Assembly: GCA_018398815.1 (NCBI GenBank)
Contig: CM031604.1
Span: 53,349,850-53,413,849 of the forward strand
DNA from: Conus ventricosus
Taxonomy: Eukaryota; Mollusca; Gastropoda; Neogastropoda; Conidae
Length of the DNA: 64,000 nt
Direction: 5' to 3'
The position numbers and the translations under genes are program-made. Under the pieces are notes generated by a model. The model ran no database searches and had not been told where the DNA came from. It saw nothing but the letters and a program-made list of their open reading frames with translations. Of the stretch, positions 33,651 to 44,536 are shown in pieces. The first letter of the stretch is position 1, and each line of letters opens with the position of its first letter.

Positions 33651-35330
33651 AACGTGCCTGATCTTCATCCTGAATGAAAGGGTTTAAGGGTCTGACAATC
33701 TCACTTTACCACAACGATTCATACTGAATGAAAGGGTTTAAGGGTCTGACAATCTCACTTTACCACAACGATTCATCCTGAATGAAAGGGTTTAAGGTCT
33801 GACAATCTCACTTTACCACAACGATTCATCCTGAATGAAAGGGATTAAGGTCTGATAATCTCACTTTACCACAACAATTCATCCTGAATGAAAGGTTTAA
33901 GGTCTGACAATCTCACTTTACCACAACAACAGTTAATGTGCCTGAACGTCATCCTGAATGAAAGGGTTTAAGGTCTGACAATCTCACTTTACCACAACAA
34001 TTCATCCTGAATGAAAGGGTTTAAGGTCTGACAATCTCACTTTACCACAACGACAGTTAATGTGCCTGATCTTCATCTGAATGAAAGGGTTTAAGGTCTG
34101 ACAATCTCACTTTACCACAACGATTCATCCTGAATGAAAGGGTTTAAGGGTCTGACAATCTCACTTTACCACAACGATTCATCCTGAATGAAAGGGTTTA
34201 AGGTCTGACAATCTCACTTTACCACAACGATTCATCCTGAATGAAAGGGTTTAAGGGTCTGACAATCTCACTTTACCACAACGATTCATCCTGAATGAAA
34301 GGGTTTAAGGGTCTGACAATCTCACTTTACCACAACGACAGTTAACGTGCCTGAACGTCATCCTGAATGAAAGGGTTTAAGGGTCTGACAATCTCACTTT
34401 ACCACAACGATTCATCCTGAATGAAAGGTTTAAGGGTCTGACAATCTCACTTTACCACAACGACAGTTAACGTGCCTGATCTTCATCTGAATGAAAGGGT
34501 TTAAGGTCTGACAATCTCACTTTACCACAACGATTCATCCTGAATGAAAGGGTTTAAGGGTCTGACAATCTCACTTTACCACGATTCATCCTGAATGAAA
34601 GGGTTTAAGGATCTGACAATCTCACTTTACCACAACAACAGTTAACGTGCCTGAACTTCATCCTGAATGAAAGGGTTTAAGGGTCTGACCATCTCACTTT
34701 ACCACAACGATTCATCCTGAATGAAAGGGTTTAAGGTCCGACAATCTCACTTTACCACAACGACAGTTAATGTGGCTGATCTTCATCTGAATGAAAGGGT
34801 TTAAGGTCTGACAATCTCACTTTACCACAACGATTCATCCTGAATGAAAGGGTTTAAGGGTCTGACAATCTCACTTTACCACAACGATTCATCCTGAATG
34901 AAAGGGTTTAAGGGTCTGACAATCTCACTTACCACAACGATTCATCCTGAATGAAAGGGTTTAAGGGTCTGACAATCTCACTTTACCACAACGATTCATC
35001 CTGAATGAAAGGGTTTAAGGGTCTGACAATCTCACTTTACCACAACGACAGTTAACGTGCCTGAACGTCATCCTGAATGAAAGGGTTTAAGGTCTGACCA
35101 TCTCACTTTAAACCCCAACGATTCATCCTGAATGAAAGGGTTTAAGGGGCTGACAATCTCACTTTACCACAACGACAGTTAACGTGCCTGATCTTCATCT
35201 GAATGAAAGGGTTTAAGGGTCTGACAATCTCACTTTACCACAACGATTCATCCTGAATGAAAGGGTTTAAGGGTCTGACAATCTCACTTTAACCACGATT
35301 CATCCTGAATGAAAGGGTTTAACCCTTTGC
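33651..35330. repeat. About 54-bp satellite-like array, first block (about 31 units)
   Basis: The unit is close to CTGAATGAAAGGGTTTAAGGGT then CTGACAATCTCACTTTACCACAACGATTCATC. A longer variant with CGACAGTTAACGTGCCTGAAC(G/T)TCATC is interspersed about every third to sixth unit, giving a loose higher-order pattern. It lies in intron 11-12, between the two exons of Ig5. Confidence 0.95.
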
Positions 35331-36019
35331 CCCTTGGACCGTCTGAGTGCTTACTAGTATCAAAATCTAAGGGAAGGTAAGTAACTCCGTAAATTGGATG
35401 TACTGATGTTAAATAAAAAATCAGAAAAAATACAAACCTTGTCATAAATATGTTTTATTTGCTCCAAAATTAAGTTAACATTTTGAAGTAAAATTCCACA
35501 TGCATCAAAGCTTATATCTTTGTTGATAAAATGGTGTAAAAAAATTATGCTAAGTTCAACACTACTGACCGAACTGCATGAAACGCCATCGTAATCGCAT
35601 AGTTGATGTTAAATTTTCGCCGAGATCGCCTCCATCAGCCACCAAAATCGACATCGGACTCCTCTCCTTTCACTATTTCTTCTAATTTAAAGCCAGTAAA
35701 TAGCTCCTCATTACTGTCACTGCCACCAAAAATGTTCGCCAACATCTCCACAGTTTCGTCGTCCATCTTGCCGAAGCGAAAATCTCGATCACAAACTTGC
35801 TCTCAACTTCAAAAAATCACTGCGACCGAAGTACTCCATGAAAAAACGCGCTGTTTGGACTGGAAGGAAGTTGGAAACCGAACTACGTCACTGTATAACG
35901 CCGCAAAGCATTGTGGGAAAAATTCGTCTGCTAGGGGCAGCCAAACGGCATCAGTGTATTTCGGGCCACAGCGGGCGTTACAAGGATACGAAAGGCATCG
36001 CGTTTCGGCCACAGCGGCG
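35331..36019. mobile_element. Insertion inside the 54-bp array, possible piggyBac-type nonautonomous element
   Basis: About 690 bp unrelated to the array. The left junction is GGGTTTAA then CCCTTTGCCCC, so it sits exactly at the TTAA of the repeat unit, the piggyBac target. The minus strand from about 35,762 has a short ORF starting MDDETVEMLANIFGGSDSNE, then ELFTGFKLEEI, an acidic Phe/Gly-containing N-terminus of the kind seen in some transposases, ending in a stop after about 43 codons. The right junction has no TTAA and has lost about 20 bp of array, so the class is uncertain. A 25-bp word (TTTCGGCCACAGCGGCGTTAC) is duplicated near the right end. Confidence 0.45.
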
Positions 36020-36490
36020 TTACCACAACAACAGTTAACGTGCCTGAACTTCATCCTGAATGAAAGGGTTTAAGGGTCTGACCATCTCACTTTACCACAA
36101 CGATTCATCCTGAATGAAAGGGTTTAAGGTCTGACAATCTCACTTTACCATGTGCAACGATTCATCCTGAGTGAAAGGGTTTAAGGGTCTGACAATCTCA
36201 CTTTACCACAACAATTCATCCTGAGTGAAAGGGTTTAAGGGTCTGACAATCTCACTTTACCATGTGCAACGATTCATCCTGAGTGAAAGGTTTAAGGGTC
36301 TGACAATCTCACTTTACCACAACAATTCATCCTGAATGAAAGGGTTTAAGGGTCTGACAATCTCACTTTACCATGTGCAACGATTCATCCTGAATGAAAG
36401 GGTTTAAGGGTCTGACAATCTCACTTTACCACAACAATTCATCCTGAGTGAAAGGGTTTAAGGTCCGACAATCTCACTTTACCACAACAA
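36020..36490. repeat. About 54-bp array, second block (about eight to nine units)
   Basis: Same unit as 33,651-35,330, here with CCATGTGCAACG variants and GAGTGAAAGG instead of GAATGAAAGG, so this side is a sub-family. The array evidently was continuous before the insertion at 35.33 kb. Confidence 0.94.
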
Positions 36491-36726
36491 TCCTTGCACT
36501 GAAAATTCTCTTTTTTTCTCAGGCACATGAAATACAGCACTCCAAAATCTGTGACAAATAAACACGAACTGTATAATTTCAAAAAACATCAATTACAACT
36601 GTCTATAATTCTGCGGTCTTGATCAACAAAAGCTCCAACCCCAATATCCTGTTACAAAGACCCGGGATTTGTCTGGGTGAAAACGCCTCACAACTCCCAG
36701 CAAAGCCATCGGGTTCGGTGACTGAC

Positions 36727-36908
36727 CTTCACATACAGGTCTCCCTGGCTCTGGATCTTGTAGCGGCCCCCTGTGATCTGTTGCTCATCCTTGAACCAGG
36801 TGATGATGGGGTCGGGTTTGCCCGTCACGCGGCATGTCATACTGATGGAGGTGCCCTCCGCCACCACCTTCCTGTTGTCTGGTGGCTGGATGATGGTTGG
36901 AGCTTCCG
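36727..36908 (-). CDS. Exon 11: Ig5, most of the domain
   Basis: The acceptor is GTTTCAG and the donor GTCAGT. It encodes EAPTIIQPPDNRKVVAEGTS, the first cysteine in ISMTCRVTGKPDPIITWFKD with the core tryptophan, and QQITGGRYKIQSQGDLYVK. KPDPIITW is a near-universal Ig motif and GGRYKIQ..GDL(Y/Q) is typical of L1-family Ig5. Residues are about 416-476; it exits in phase 0. Confidence 0.93.
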
Positions 36909-37559
36909 CTGAAACACACACCGCCCAGTCAGTTTTACCTTCTTCATAAACAAGCCTCATAAGCTGTGCAGGGTCACTGTATATCTTGTAACAGGCCAGT
37001 TGCTATTCGCCGACACTACCGAAATCATGCATATTTTTAGCTCAAACCTACATTGCTGCGCGAGATCTTCAAAACAAACACGCATAAAAAAAACTGTGAA
37101 CAGTATGCTAGCTCTTCTTGAACCCAACGAGAGACAGCCGTCATGTGACACACTGTGTGTGTTGGTGTATGCATGTATGAGTGAGTGTGCATGTGTTAAA
37201 AGTCATCACCACTCACCCGCCCCCTCCCTCCCGGTCCCATCTGTTTACATTTCTTGTAAAGATTTTCTTCCCCACTGCTCCTGATGCTGCACTGGTTTAT
37301 TCATTCATTCTTATTATTCATTAATTCATGTATTGTTTGTTTGTTATCTACTTACTGATTACTTTATTTCATTTCACTTATTCGTTTACTAATTTATTAG
37401 TTTAATTTAGTTAGTAATGTGTAGTCAGTGGTATGTTTCACACTTCCCATTCTGCAATATTGTGAATTGTTACATGTTTTTCTCCATGCCAGTATTCTCC
37501 ACATGGATTGATCCAGAAATCCTTCCGACTTTTGAGCTGGTCATCTCTGGCTTCATCAT
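36909..37559 (-). other. Intron 10-11, part next to exon 11
   Basis: Unique AT-rich sequence with short TTTATT/TTAGTT runs at 37,300-37,420. No feature is recognised. Confidence 0.55.
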
Positions 37560-37745
37560 TCGCTGCTCAGTCGCTGGCTTTAGCGCCGTGCTTGTCATCT
37601 TGGAGTTCTGGGTTTGAATCACCATCAAGCTGTCTTGGTATGAGGGAATCTTTCCTCAGAGTAAATGTTGGTTCCAACTCCATTGTGCTGAAAGTCTGGC
37701 GAACGAGTATTTAAACTGAGGATCTGTGCGTAAACACACAATCAG
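37560..37745 (+). mobile_element. SINE, copy 2, diverged head
   Basis: The body matches the 32.6-kb SINE (TTTCCTCAGAGTAAATGTTGGTTCCAACTCC, GCTGAAAGTC, TTAAACTGAGGATCTGTGCGTAAACACAC). The B-box-like GGGTTTGAATC is retained; the A-box (CTCAGTCGCTGGCTTTAGC) is degraded. Same orientation as copy 1. Confidence 0.72.
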
Positions 37746-38990
37746 CTTAAAAAAAATATATTGGAAGTGACAGGCGACTGTCTTTTGTCCATTTTAAGAC
37801 GCCAGGAGGCTTACTCTTTCTTCTGTAATCTAATCTTGATCTTGATCTTCGATAAGTTTGTAAGCAATCTATCCTTCAGGAATTCCAGCAGCGATGACCT
37901 TTGTCATAACCTTGAAGATGGACGATGAGTTTTCAACTTTTACCGATTGCTTCATTCTTTGCTTTTTGCATCCTCCTTTTTTTCATCATGGTCACCATTT
38001 CATATGTGCTATATGTTTAATGATGACAGTTAATGATGACAAAAGTTGAGGTAAGAATAGAGAAATTACGGCTCCATGGAGATTCCTATTAAGTGCCTTT
38101 CACCATTCAGGAATTCCCTTCCCATGATCTCTAAGACTTTCGTGGAGCTAGCCTTTTCTGTCATTTGCATCTTCTGCATCTTCTTTCACTCTAAAGGAAG
38201 GCCATCTTGTTTGACACTTGGGTTACTGTGTGTGGAGTAGTGGCCTCAAAGATTTCCTTTTGGCTCTCCTATTGACAGCAATTCTTTCTACAGGGGGATA
38301 TTTACTCCAGTAATTGCCTTTACAGAGTTCACTCTTCCTTGCCCTTCCAAGTTTCTTAATAATCCTCTCCTTGGTTCAAAGCAATAGGAAGTAAGGCCAG
38401 TGACAGGCCTCAGCAGGCAATACCTCAATTTTTCTCTTGCAAGGTTTCCCACGACTACAGTCCACGGGCTATGCATGTTTATTGGGCCGTCAGCCTAGTC
38501 CTGTCTGACATGCATCTCTTTCCCCTGTTTCTGGAGAGCAGTGGCATGTGGAAAACTCCAGAAGCAACAGACCCCTTGTATGTCCTCGTGAGATTAGCAG
38601 TCTTCCTAGCTCTCCATATTGGTCACAGATTCTCTACGGTAGACCCGTTTAATATGCAATGATATTCCGTAATTGTCACTTATTCGATAAATCAGAGGGG
38701 CACGCCAGTTTTCTTAGGGCCTTGCAGTTTCTCTGCTTCTATTCTCCCAGTCAATGGATTTCTCCCTGCTGGAGAGACATGTTCCAGGCAATTGAATGTT
38801 CTGGCAAACTCACTATACAGAAAGGGGCATGTTCTCCCTTCATGGACTAGATAGTAATCAAGACAGTGTTGCTCTCCATTTGTCAAGTTTCACAGTCTTC
38901 TCATATAGACGTTTTGGCCACCAACTGCATCAGCCTGCTCAAAGTTTGTGCGTCTCCAGAACCAAACCCAGCAGCCTTCGCTGAGGAGGC
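37746..38990. other. Intron 10-11, probably decayed DIRS-like pol
   Basis: There are no intact frames. Its position just 5' of the RNase H segment at 39.1 kb suggests decayed reverse-transcriptase coding sequence on the plus strand, but I cannot identify RT motifs with confidence. Confidence 0.3.
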
Positions 38991-39026
38991 CCTGGCAATG
39001 TTGGGTAAGATGTTCACATACATACA

Positions 39027-39520
39027 ATGACCCTCCCAATATGGAGACTTACTGCTGCAGCCCAACGTAAGGAGATGGCACTGTCTTCTCTTGCTTTACC
39101 CCCTCTTCCTCGAGTGTTGCAGTCAGTGGGGGGGGGGGGTCCAGAAGTTCCGAATCACATTAATGTTTTCAAGTTGCATGTGGTGCTTCTGGTCTTTTGC
39201 AACTGGTCTCTAACTTTGAGGGGTGAGACCGTTTCGATCTACTCTGACAGCTCAACAGTGGTGGCTTACATAAAGAATCAAAGGGGGGAGGGGGGGGGGG
39301 GAGTTTACTCTCAGCAGGCCACTGAACCAGCTGATGATTTCTCTTCTCTCTTAAAGTTCTCTACCCTGGTAAGGCCCATTTCGAACAACTGAACATTCTG
39401 GCAGACACTCCATCAAAGAAGAAACAGGTCCCATCCTAAGACTGGATTCTCAACAGCAAGGTCTTCATTTAAACTGCCAGTCTTGGGAGTCCTTTCACAG
39501 ACCTGTCATGGCTCTCTTCC
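39027..39520 (+). pseudogene. DIRS-type retroelement RNase H remnant
   Basis: The plus-strand frame 39,027-39,392 contains HINVFKLHVVLLVFCNWSLT, then LRGETVSIYSDSSTVVAYIK and NQRG. HIN-(V/L)-x-E-L, the D-S/N-x-T-T/V-V-A-Y-I motif and the Gln-Gly after it are characteristic of RNase H in DIRS-type elements. Downstream, in shifted frames, pieces resembling the usual continuation (loss-of-frame, then TFWQTLHQ, VLGVPFTDL) follow. The gene is broken by shifts and by G-run expansions. It may be the pol part of the DIRS-like family whose ends lie elsewhere in the window. Confidence 0.65.
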
Positions 39521-39740
39521 CTCCCCCTCCCTCTGTGCAAGCTAGCTGCTGAGTGGCCATACACTGGTGCCCATTGTCATGCACAGACTAACTTCCCTCC
39601 CCCTCCCTCTGTGCAAGCCAGCTGCTGAGTGGCCATACACTGGTGCCCATTGTCATGCACAGACTTCCCTCCCCCTCCCTCTGTGCAAGCTAGCTGCTGA
39701 GTGGCCATACACTGGTGCCCATTGTCATGCACAGACTAAC
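39518..39740. repeat. 73-76-bp tandem triplication
   Basis: CTTCCCTCCCCCTCCCTCTG then TGCAAGC(T/C)AGCTGCTGAGTGGCCATACACTGGTGCCCATTGTCATGCACAGA, three copies. The first copy is continuous with the DIRS-like remnant, so a piece of that element has been amplified. Confidence 0.9.
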
Positions 39741-40252
39741 TTCATCTTGCGCAGTTGGTTGCTTGAGATGTACATTTACATTTTGGTTTTTATGTTTCTT
39801 AAGGAATGGTTTTATGTAACGATTTTTGCCAGGCAAGGTGTATTTATATATGAAAGATGTATCTAATGGTGCCAGAAGTTTCTTGATTGCCCCAAAACAT
39901 TCTAGAAAGTCTCAGAAGCTTCCAGAAGATTTTAGAAATTGCTTCTTGAATATTCCATGCATTTTGATCAGCAAGGCTGCACCAAGATCTAAAACTTTCC
40001 GTTTCATAGACCACAACCAAAATTTGTGCCGTTTCAAGACAATTACAAATGTTCTTGGAGCTGAAGAAAAAAAAAAAATACACACATCCACACACGCTCT
40101 CTCTCTCTCTCTTTCATGCACACATGCCTATACCACTAGCCACAAACCCATCCAATCACTCAACGAAAACTGAGTGAGAGCAAATACAAAGCATTGTCTA
40201 CATTCAAGGCACAGCTCCAACTTAAAATTCACACCCCTCACAGATGCCTTAC

Positions 40253-40408
40253 ACAGGACATTGAGGAAAACATCGCCCCAGATGTAGCCATGTTTGTTGG
40301 TGGCGTTGCACTGAATCACCATAGCATCCTCCCGGGTCAGGTCAGTGAAGACAATGCGGTCAGGACGTGGTCGTTTGAAACGCGAGTTGATTCGCTCATC
40401 AGTAACGT
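40253..40408 (-). CDS. Exon 10: Ig4, second half
   Basis: The acceptor is GACTGCAG and the donor GTAAGG. It encodes DRIVFTDLTREDAMVIQCNA, with the second Ig4 cysteine, followed by TNKHGYIWGDVFLNVL, the G-strand sequence with conserved NKHGY(I/L) used by L1-family Ig4. Residues are about 364-415, phase 1 to phase 1. The intron from exon 9 (about 4 kb) carries the large DIRS-like inverted-repeat element. Confidence 0.92.
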
Positions 40409-41649
40409 CTGCAGTCAAAAAAACACAACAAAAAACAGCATGAAGGGAAACAGGTTCTTTAAAACGGTTTTCAACAAAAGGGTATTTCAATTACAACCCC
40501 TGCATCCTTGTGAAAGGATAGTTAAAGGTTCTGATACTATGTTAATACAAATACGGAGGATGGCAAGAAAAAGACACAAACAATATCGAATTGGTCACAG
40601 GATACAAAAAGACAAAAGATAAACTCACAGATACAGTATCTCTCAGAGGAGAAAAAGAAGAGAGAAGACACAAAAATTACAATCTTTCTGACTGTAGTTC
40701 AGTGTTTATAAATATTTATCATACACCACTGCTATCCCAAGTGGTGAGCAAAAGTAACTGAGTGATGATGTAGTTTTATAATATACTTACCTGTCCAAAC
40801 GAACGCCTTATCTCCACTAGACGTGGAACACACAATACATCAGGAATCTAAACGAAAATAGAAATGAAGAGCAGGGAGCTAACTCAACCTGAAACCACTA
40901 AGAATACAGGAGGAGCCTCTCCTAGCGAATATGTGATCAACTCACTCCCCTCGCCATAATTCAGTTTTTCTCCCCTTTTCCAAACTGCTGTTTGGACAGG
41001 TAAGTGTACCATAAAAACTACTTTCAATAGCAAAATTCCTTTTCTTCACTTTTGACTGTCCAAATGAATGCCTGAATGTTGAAAAGGATGGTGGGCAATC
41101 TCACCTGTGAAACACATCAATGCTCGAACTCCAAAGTGCGCAAGCATGACCACAATTCATCCCAGACCTCAGCCAGCGCCAAGCAGCCATAAAAAGTCCT
41201 AAGACTCAGATGTTTCCTGGTGATTAAAGGGTTGTCCCCGCTCTCCGTTATGTATCAACTATCATCAGTCAAATATGGGAAAAGAAAATGAGCGAGGATC
41301 AGGAAACGCTGAAGACCCATGCAAATCATTCTTACAAACAAATGCGTGCAATTCTGCCCAGCAGGCAAGGTTATGCACATTGAGAAACACTGTACTGCTT
41401 TCACAACAGTACAGCAATGTGAATACACAAAAACATCAAGTTAATGTATTAAAAGGGCCAATACATACGTCAAACAAAAGTATGGAGCACATCAGCAGTA
41501 ATATGAGGTTCTACCAAGGACCCCAAAATTCTGGTGGTAAAGGCGCCATGATCCCAATAAAAAGGAGAAACAAAGAGGTCTGTCCAAACACCACTGTACA
41601 AGGCTAATAAGATACCAACAGAGGGCTACAGCGCCATTCGTTGATGGAT

Positions 41650-41857
41650 GTGCAAACAGCAATGCTCCTAACTGTCACAGCACCATTCCTAGATGGGCAT
41701 CTCAACAATAATACACTGTGTTGTTCCTACACAGATGTGCTAACAACAGTGCTCCTAACTGTCACAGCACCATTCCTAGATGGGCATCTCAACAATAATA
41801 CACTGTGTTGTTCCTACACAGATGTGCTAACAACAGTGCTCCTAACTGTCACAGCAC
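41650..41857. repeat. 87-bp minisatellite, left block (about 2.4 copies)
   Basis: The unit includes GATGTGCTAACAACAGTGCT, CCTAACTGTCACAGCACC, ATTCCTAGATGGGCATCTCA and ACAATAATACACTGTGTTGT. The array is interrupted at 41,857 by a retroposon and resumes at 42,167. Confidence 0.94.
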
Positions 41858-42166
41858 GCCTTGGCTTAAGGCTGTGTCAGACCAATTGACATAGGCCAGA
41901 ACACCAAGGCTACATCAAAATGTTGTTATGCTCTGCATAGTTATGTGGGGATTGTCTTCAGTCGTGACAAGCTCCTAGCATAACACAGTCTCCCAAATCC
42001 CCCGAAGTCGAGTGTGGCTGCCCATGTGGCGGGGTAATCAAAAACGGTCACACACGTAATGTTCTCATCCCCAGCTGATGCATTTGTGCCATAGTGTTCA
42101 AATACTTCGGCTGTTCGGATGATCCCTGGAGTCTTTTAGCCAGGGTACGACAACAACAACAACAAC
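41858..42166 (+). mobile_element. 309-bp SINE-like retroposon inserted in the minisatellite, with 14-bp target-site duplication
   Basis: The insert begins GCCTTGGCTTAAGGCTGTGT and ends in a (CAA)n/ACAACAAC tail. It is flanked by AACTGTCACAGCAC at 41,844-41,857 and 42,167-42,180, the second copy continuing the array in phase. A body segment GGGTAATCAAAAACGGTCACACACGTAA resembles the conserved 3' part of common molluscan retroposons. No A or B box is convincing at its head. Confidence 0.85.
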
Positions 42167-42785
42167 AACTGTCACAGCACCATTCCTAGATGGGCATCTC
42201 AACAATAATACACTGTGTTGTTCCTACACAGATGTGCTAACAACAGTGCTCCTAACTGTCACAGCACCATTCCTAGATGGGCATCTCAACAATAATGCAC
42301 TGTGTTGTTCCTACACAGATGTGCTAACAACAGTGCTCCTAACTGTCACAGCACCATTCCTAGATGGGCATCTCAACAATAATACACTGTGTTGTTCCTA
42401 CACAGATGTGCTAACAACAGTGCTCCTAACTGTCACAGCGCCATTCCTAGATGGGCATCTCAACAATAATACACTGTGTTGTTCCTACACAGATGTGCTA
42501 ACAACAGTGCTCCTAACTGTCACAGCACCACTCCTAGATGGGCATCTCAACAATAATGCACTGTGTTGTTCCTACACAGATGTGCTAACAACAGTGCTCC
42601 TAACTGTCACAGCGCCATTCCTAGATGGGCATCTCAACAATAATACACTGTGTTGTTCCTACACAGATGTGCTAACAACAGTGCTCCTAACTGTCACAGC
42701 GCCATTCCTAGATGGGCATCTCAACAATAATACACTGTGTTGTTCCTACACAGATGTGCTAACAACAGTACTCCAAAATGCATAG
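42167..42785. repeat. 87-bp minisatellite, right block (about seven copies)
   Basis: Same unit as the left block. The 29-codon frame repeated across it (DVLTTVLLTVTAPFLDGHLN...) is open because 87 is a multiple of three; neighbouring copies are nearly identical at the DNA level, so there is no sign of protein-level selection. Confidence 0.95.
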
Positions 42786-44404
42786 TGCCATTCCTCAGTG
42801 GATGGGTCAACAAAATGATCTACACTGTGAGGTGACTAACCCAAACAAGTATCCAGGTTTTGTGTGGGAAATGCTGCATTTAAACATAAACATCACTCTC
42901 TAACAGGCATTCTTGCTGAGTGATGAGGTCCCCACCACAGTCAGTCCAGGAGTGAGCCATAAACACTCAAAATTAATGTGCTTTTTAGACCAAGTAAATT
43001 GTGAGTGTCTATATATGCAGTTGCAGCTGCCAAGTGGGGCCAAAAATTGTCTAGGTGTATTTTGGCAAGTTCGTCACCAACAAAATCTGATAAAAGAGGA
43101 ACAATTGGCTTACACTCTTCTGCACTTTCACATCTATGTATGTATGTATGAACATATATTTCTTTTCTCTTTTTTTAACGTTTCTTTTTTCATTTTGTAT
43201 TAAAGTCACGTATAAAGAGAGAAAGTGGGATAGAAAAGCTTCACTTTAGAAAAGTGGCTTTGCTCACAACAGCTATTCCTCCCAGAGAGTCCAAAACCCC
43301 CATGTCTTCCATCATATCTCCGAGACAGAACCTGCCAAAGGTGGTCAACGCTTTCCATCCAAGTGCATGAAATATGTCAGACACCGCAAAATTCCACCGG
43401 CGGGCGCAGCTGGTGGAAAGAGCCTGACCCTCATGTGCACCGATATCCTCTCGGGGGAGGTGGGGTAGGAGGGGGGAGGGATGGGGGGAAAAGGTTTCTG
43501 GCCATGGATGTAAGCCTTGTGGATGACCTGTTTAAACCAAGAGCTTATCATCTGGAATCTGACTCTGTCCTCTGAAGACAGACTTTCAATGCTCCGACAG
43601 GACAGTTAACCTGTTTCGCCCTTGAATGTCTGCGCCTGGAACAGGACAAAAAAAAGGGCTGGCAGAGACAAGAGACAAGGTAATGGTCAGAAGCACTCCT
43701 CAGGTGATGTGGTTTTGGCTAGAGGAGTATGTGGATGACATGACCGACCCATCACCATGCCACTTCAGGGACCGAGGGTCCCTGGAAAGGGCATGACCCT
43801 GCCTGCTGAAGCAAAGGTGATAAAAAAACAGGTATTGAGGGTGAGGTTCCCAACAGAGCATTCGGCAACTAGCTCAAAGTGCCCCAAGGCCAGATACTCC
43901 AGGACAAAGGGTAAGCCCCATGTAGGACACCTGCTTAGTCTTGGGGAGCCCAATGCAGGACAGGACATCAGTTCAGACAGAAAGGGTTCATGGCTAATAT
44001 CTCTATCTCTGTCCAATAATCTGAAGATCACAGCAATAGCTGCTCTGAAGCCCCTTATCAAGGTGCTGGCTTTCCTTCCTGAGCGCGCTTCCTTGCCGAG
44101 GAAAAAAAGAAAACTGATTAAGGCCGGGGAGCGAGTTGATTACGTGCTCCCCAGGGGAGACCACTCCTGGTCATTTATGGAGAGTTAGCTCCCTGTTCTC
44201 CACTGACTTAAAAAAAAAAAAGATTCCTGATGTATAGTGTGTTCCACGTGTAATGGAGATAAAGCCTTCATTTGGACTGGTAAGTATGAAGAAAAGCACT
44301 TCTCCACCACCCCCCAAAAAAATCTTTATCAGCATAGAATAACAAAACCAGAGCTGGTTTCTAAACTTTTATTATAAAACCTACTGAGAATATTCAGTAC
44401 TTAC

Positions 44405-44536
44405 CCCGCATAGCAACGCCATTGACGAACCACTGGTATTCTGGCGGTGGCACCGACTTGGCTAGGCAGTTAAATTCAGCTGTACCCCCAACCCCTATCT
44501 CTACATCCTGGGGTTCCAGCAACCAATAGGGGCGAG
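44405..44536 (-). CDS. Exon 9: Ig4, first half
   Basis: The acceptor is TTCCAG and the donor GTAAGT. It encodes RPYWLLEPQDVEIGVGG, then the first Ig4 cysteine in AEFNCLAKSVPPPEYQWFVN, including the core tryptophan. RPYW at the Ig3-Ig4 junction is strongly typical of neuroglian/L1. Residues are about 320-363, phase 1 to phase 1. Confidence 0.92.

Larger units (their letters stand above)
40770..44295. mobile_element. Large DIRS-like inverted-terminal-repeat element or pair of ends
   Basis: The left end at 40,770-40,975 (GTAGTTTTATAATATACTTACCTGTCCAAACG, CCTTATCTCCACTAGACGTGG, GCAGGGAGCTAACTC, CTCCCCTCGCC) returns inverted at about 44,090-44,295 with high similarity over roughly 200 bp. Interior sequence (41.0-44.0 kb) includes a minisatellite with a nested retroposon and, at 43,765-44,061 on the minus strand, a frame that may be a gag remnant. 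A second inverted end occurs already at 40,988-41,025, so the left side is itself rearranged. Either one element of 3.5 kb with expanded interior or two deleted copies in opposite orientation. Confidence 0.6.

Noticed and set aside
35603..36073. 156-codon plus-strand ORF
   Set aside because: It spans the insert and the satellite array, with composition and junction position that make it a chance frame.
33651..36490. Regular repeats resembling a CRISPR array
   Set aside because: Units are head-to-tail with no unique spacers, in a eukaryotic intron; it is a minisatellite.
42234..42785. 183-codon plus-strand frame with 29-residue repeats
   Set aside because: The 87-bp repeat unit is a multiple of three, copies are near-identical at DNA level, and there is no start context or homology.
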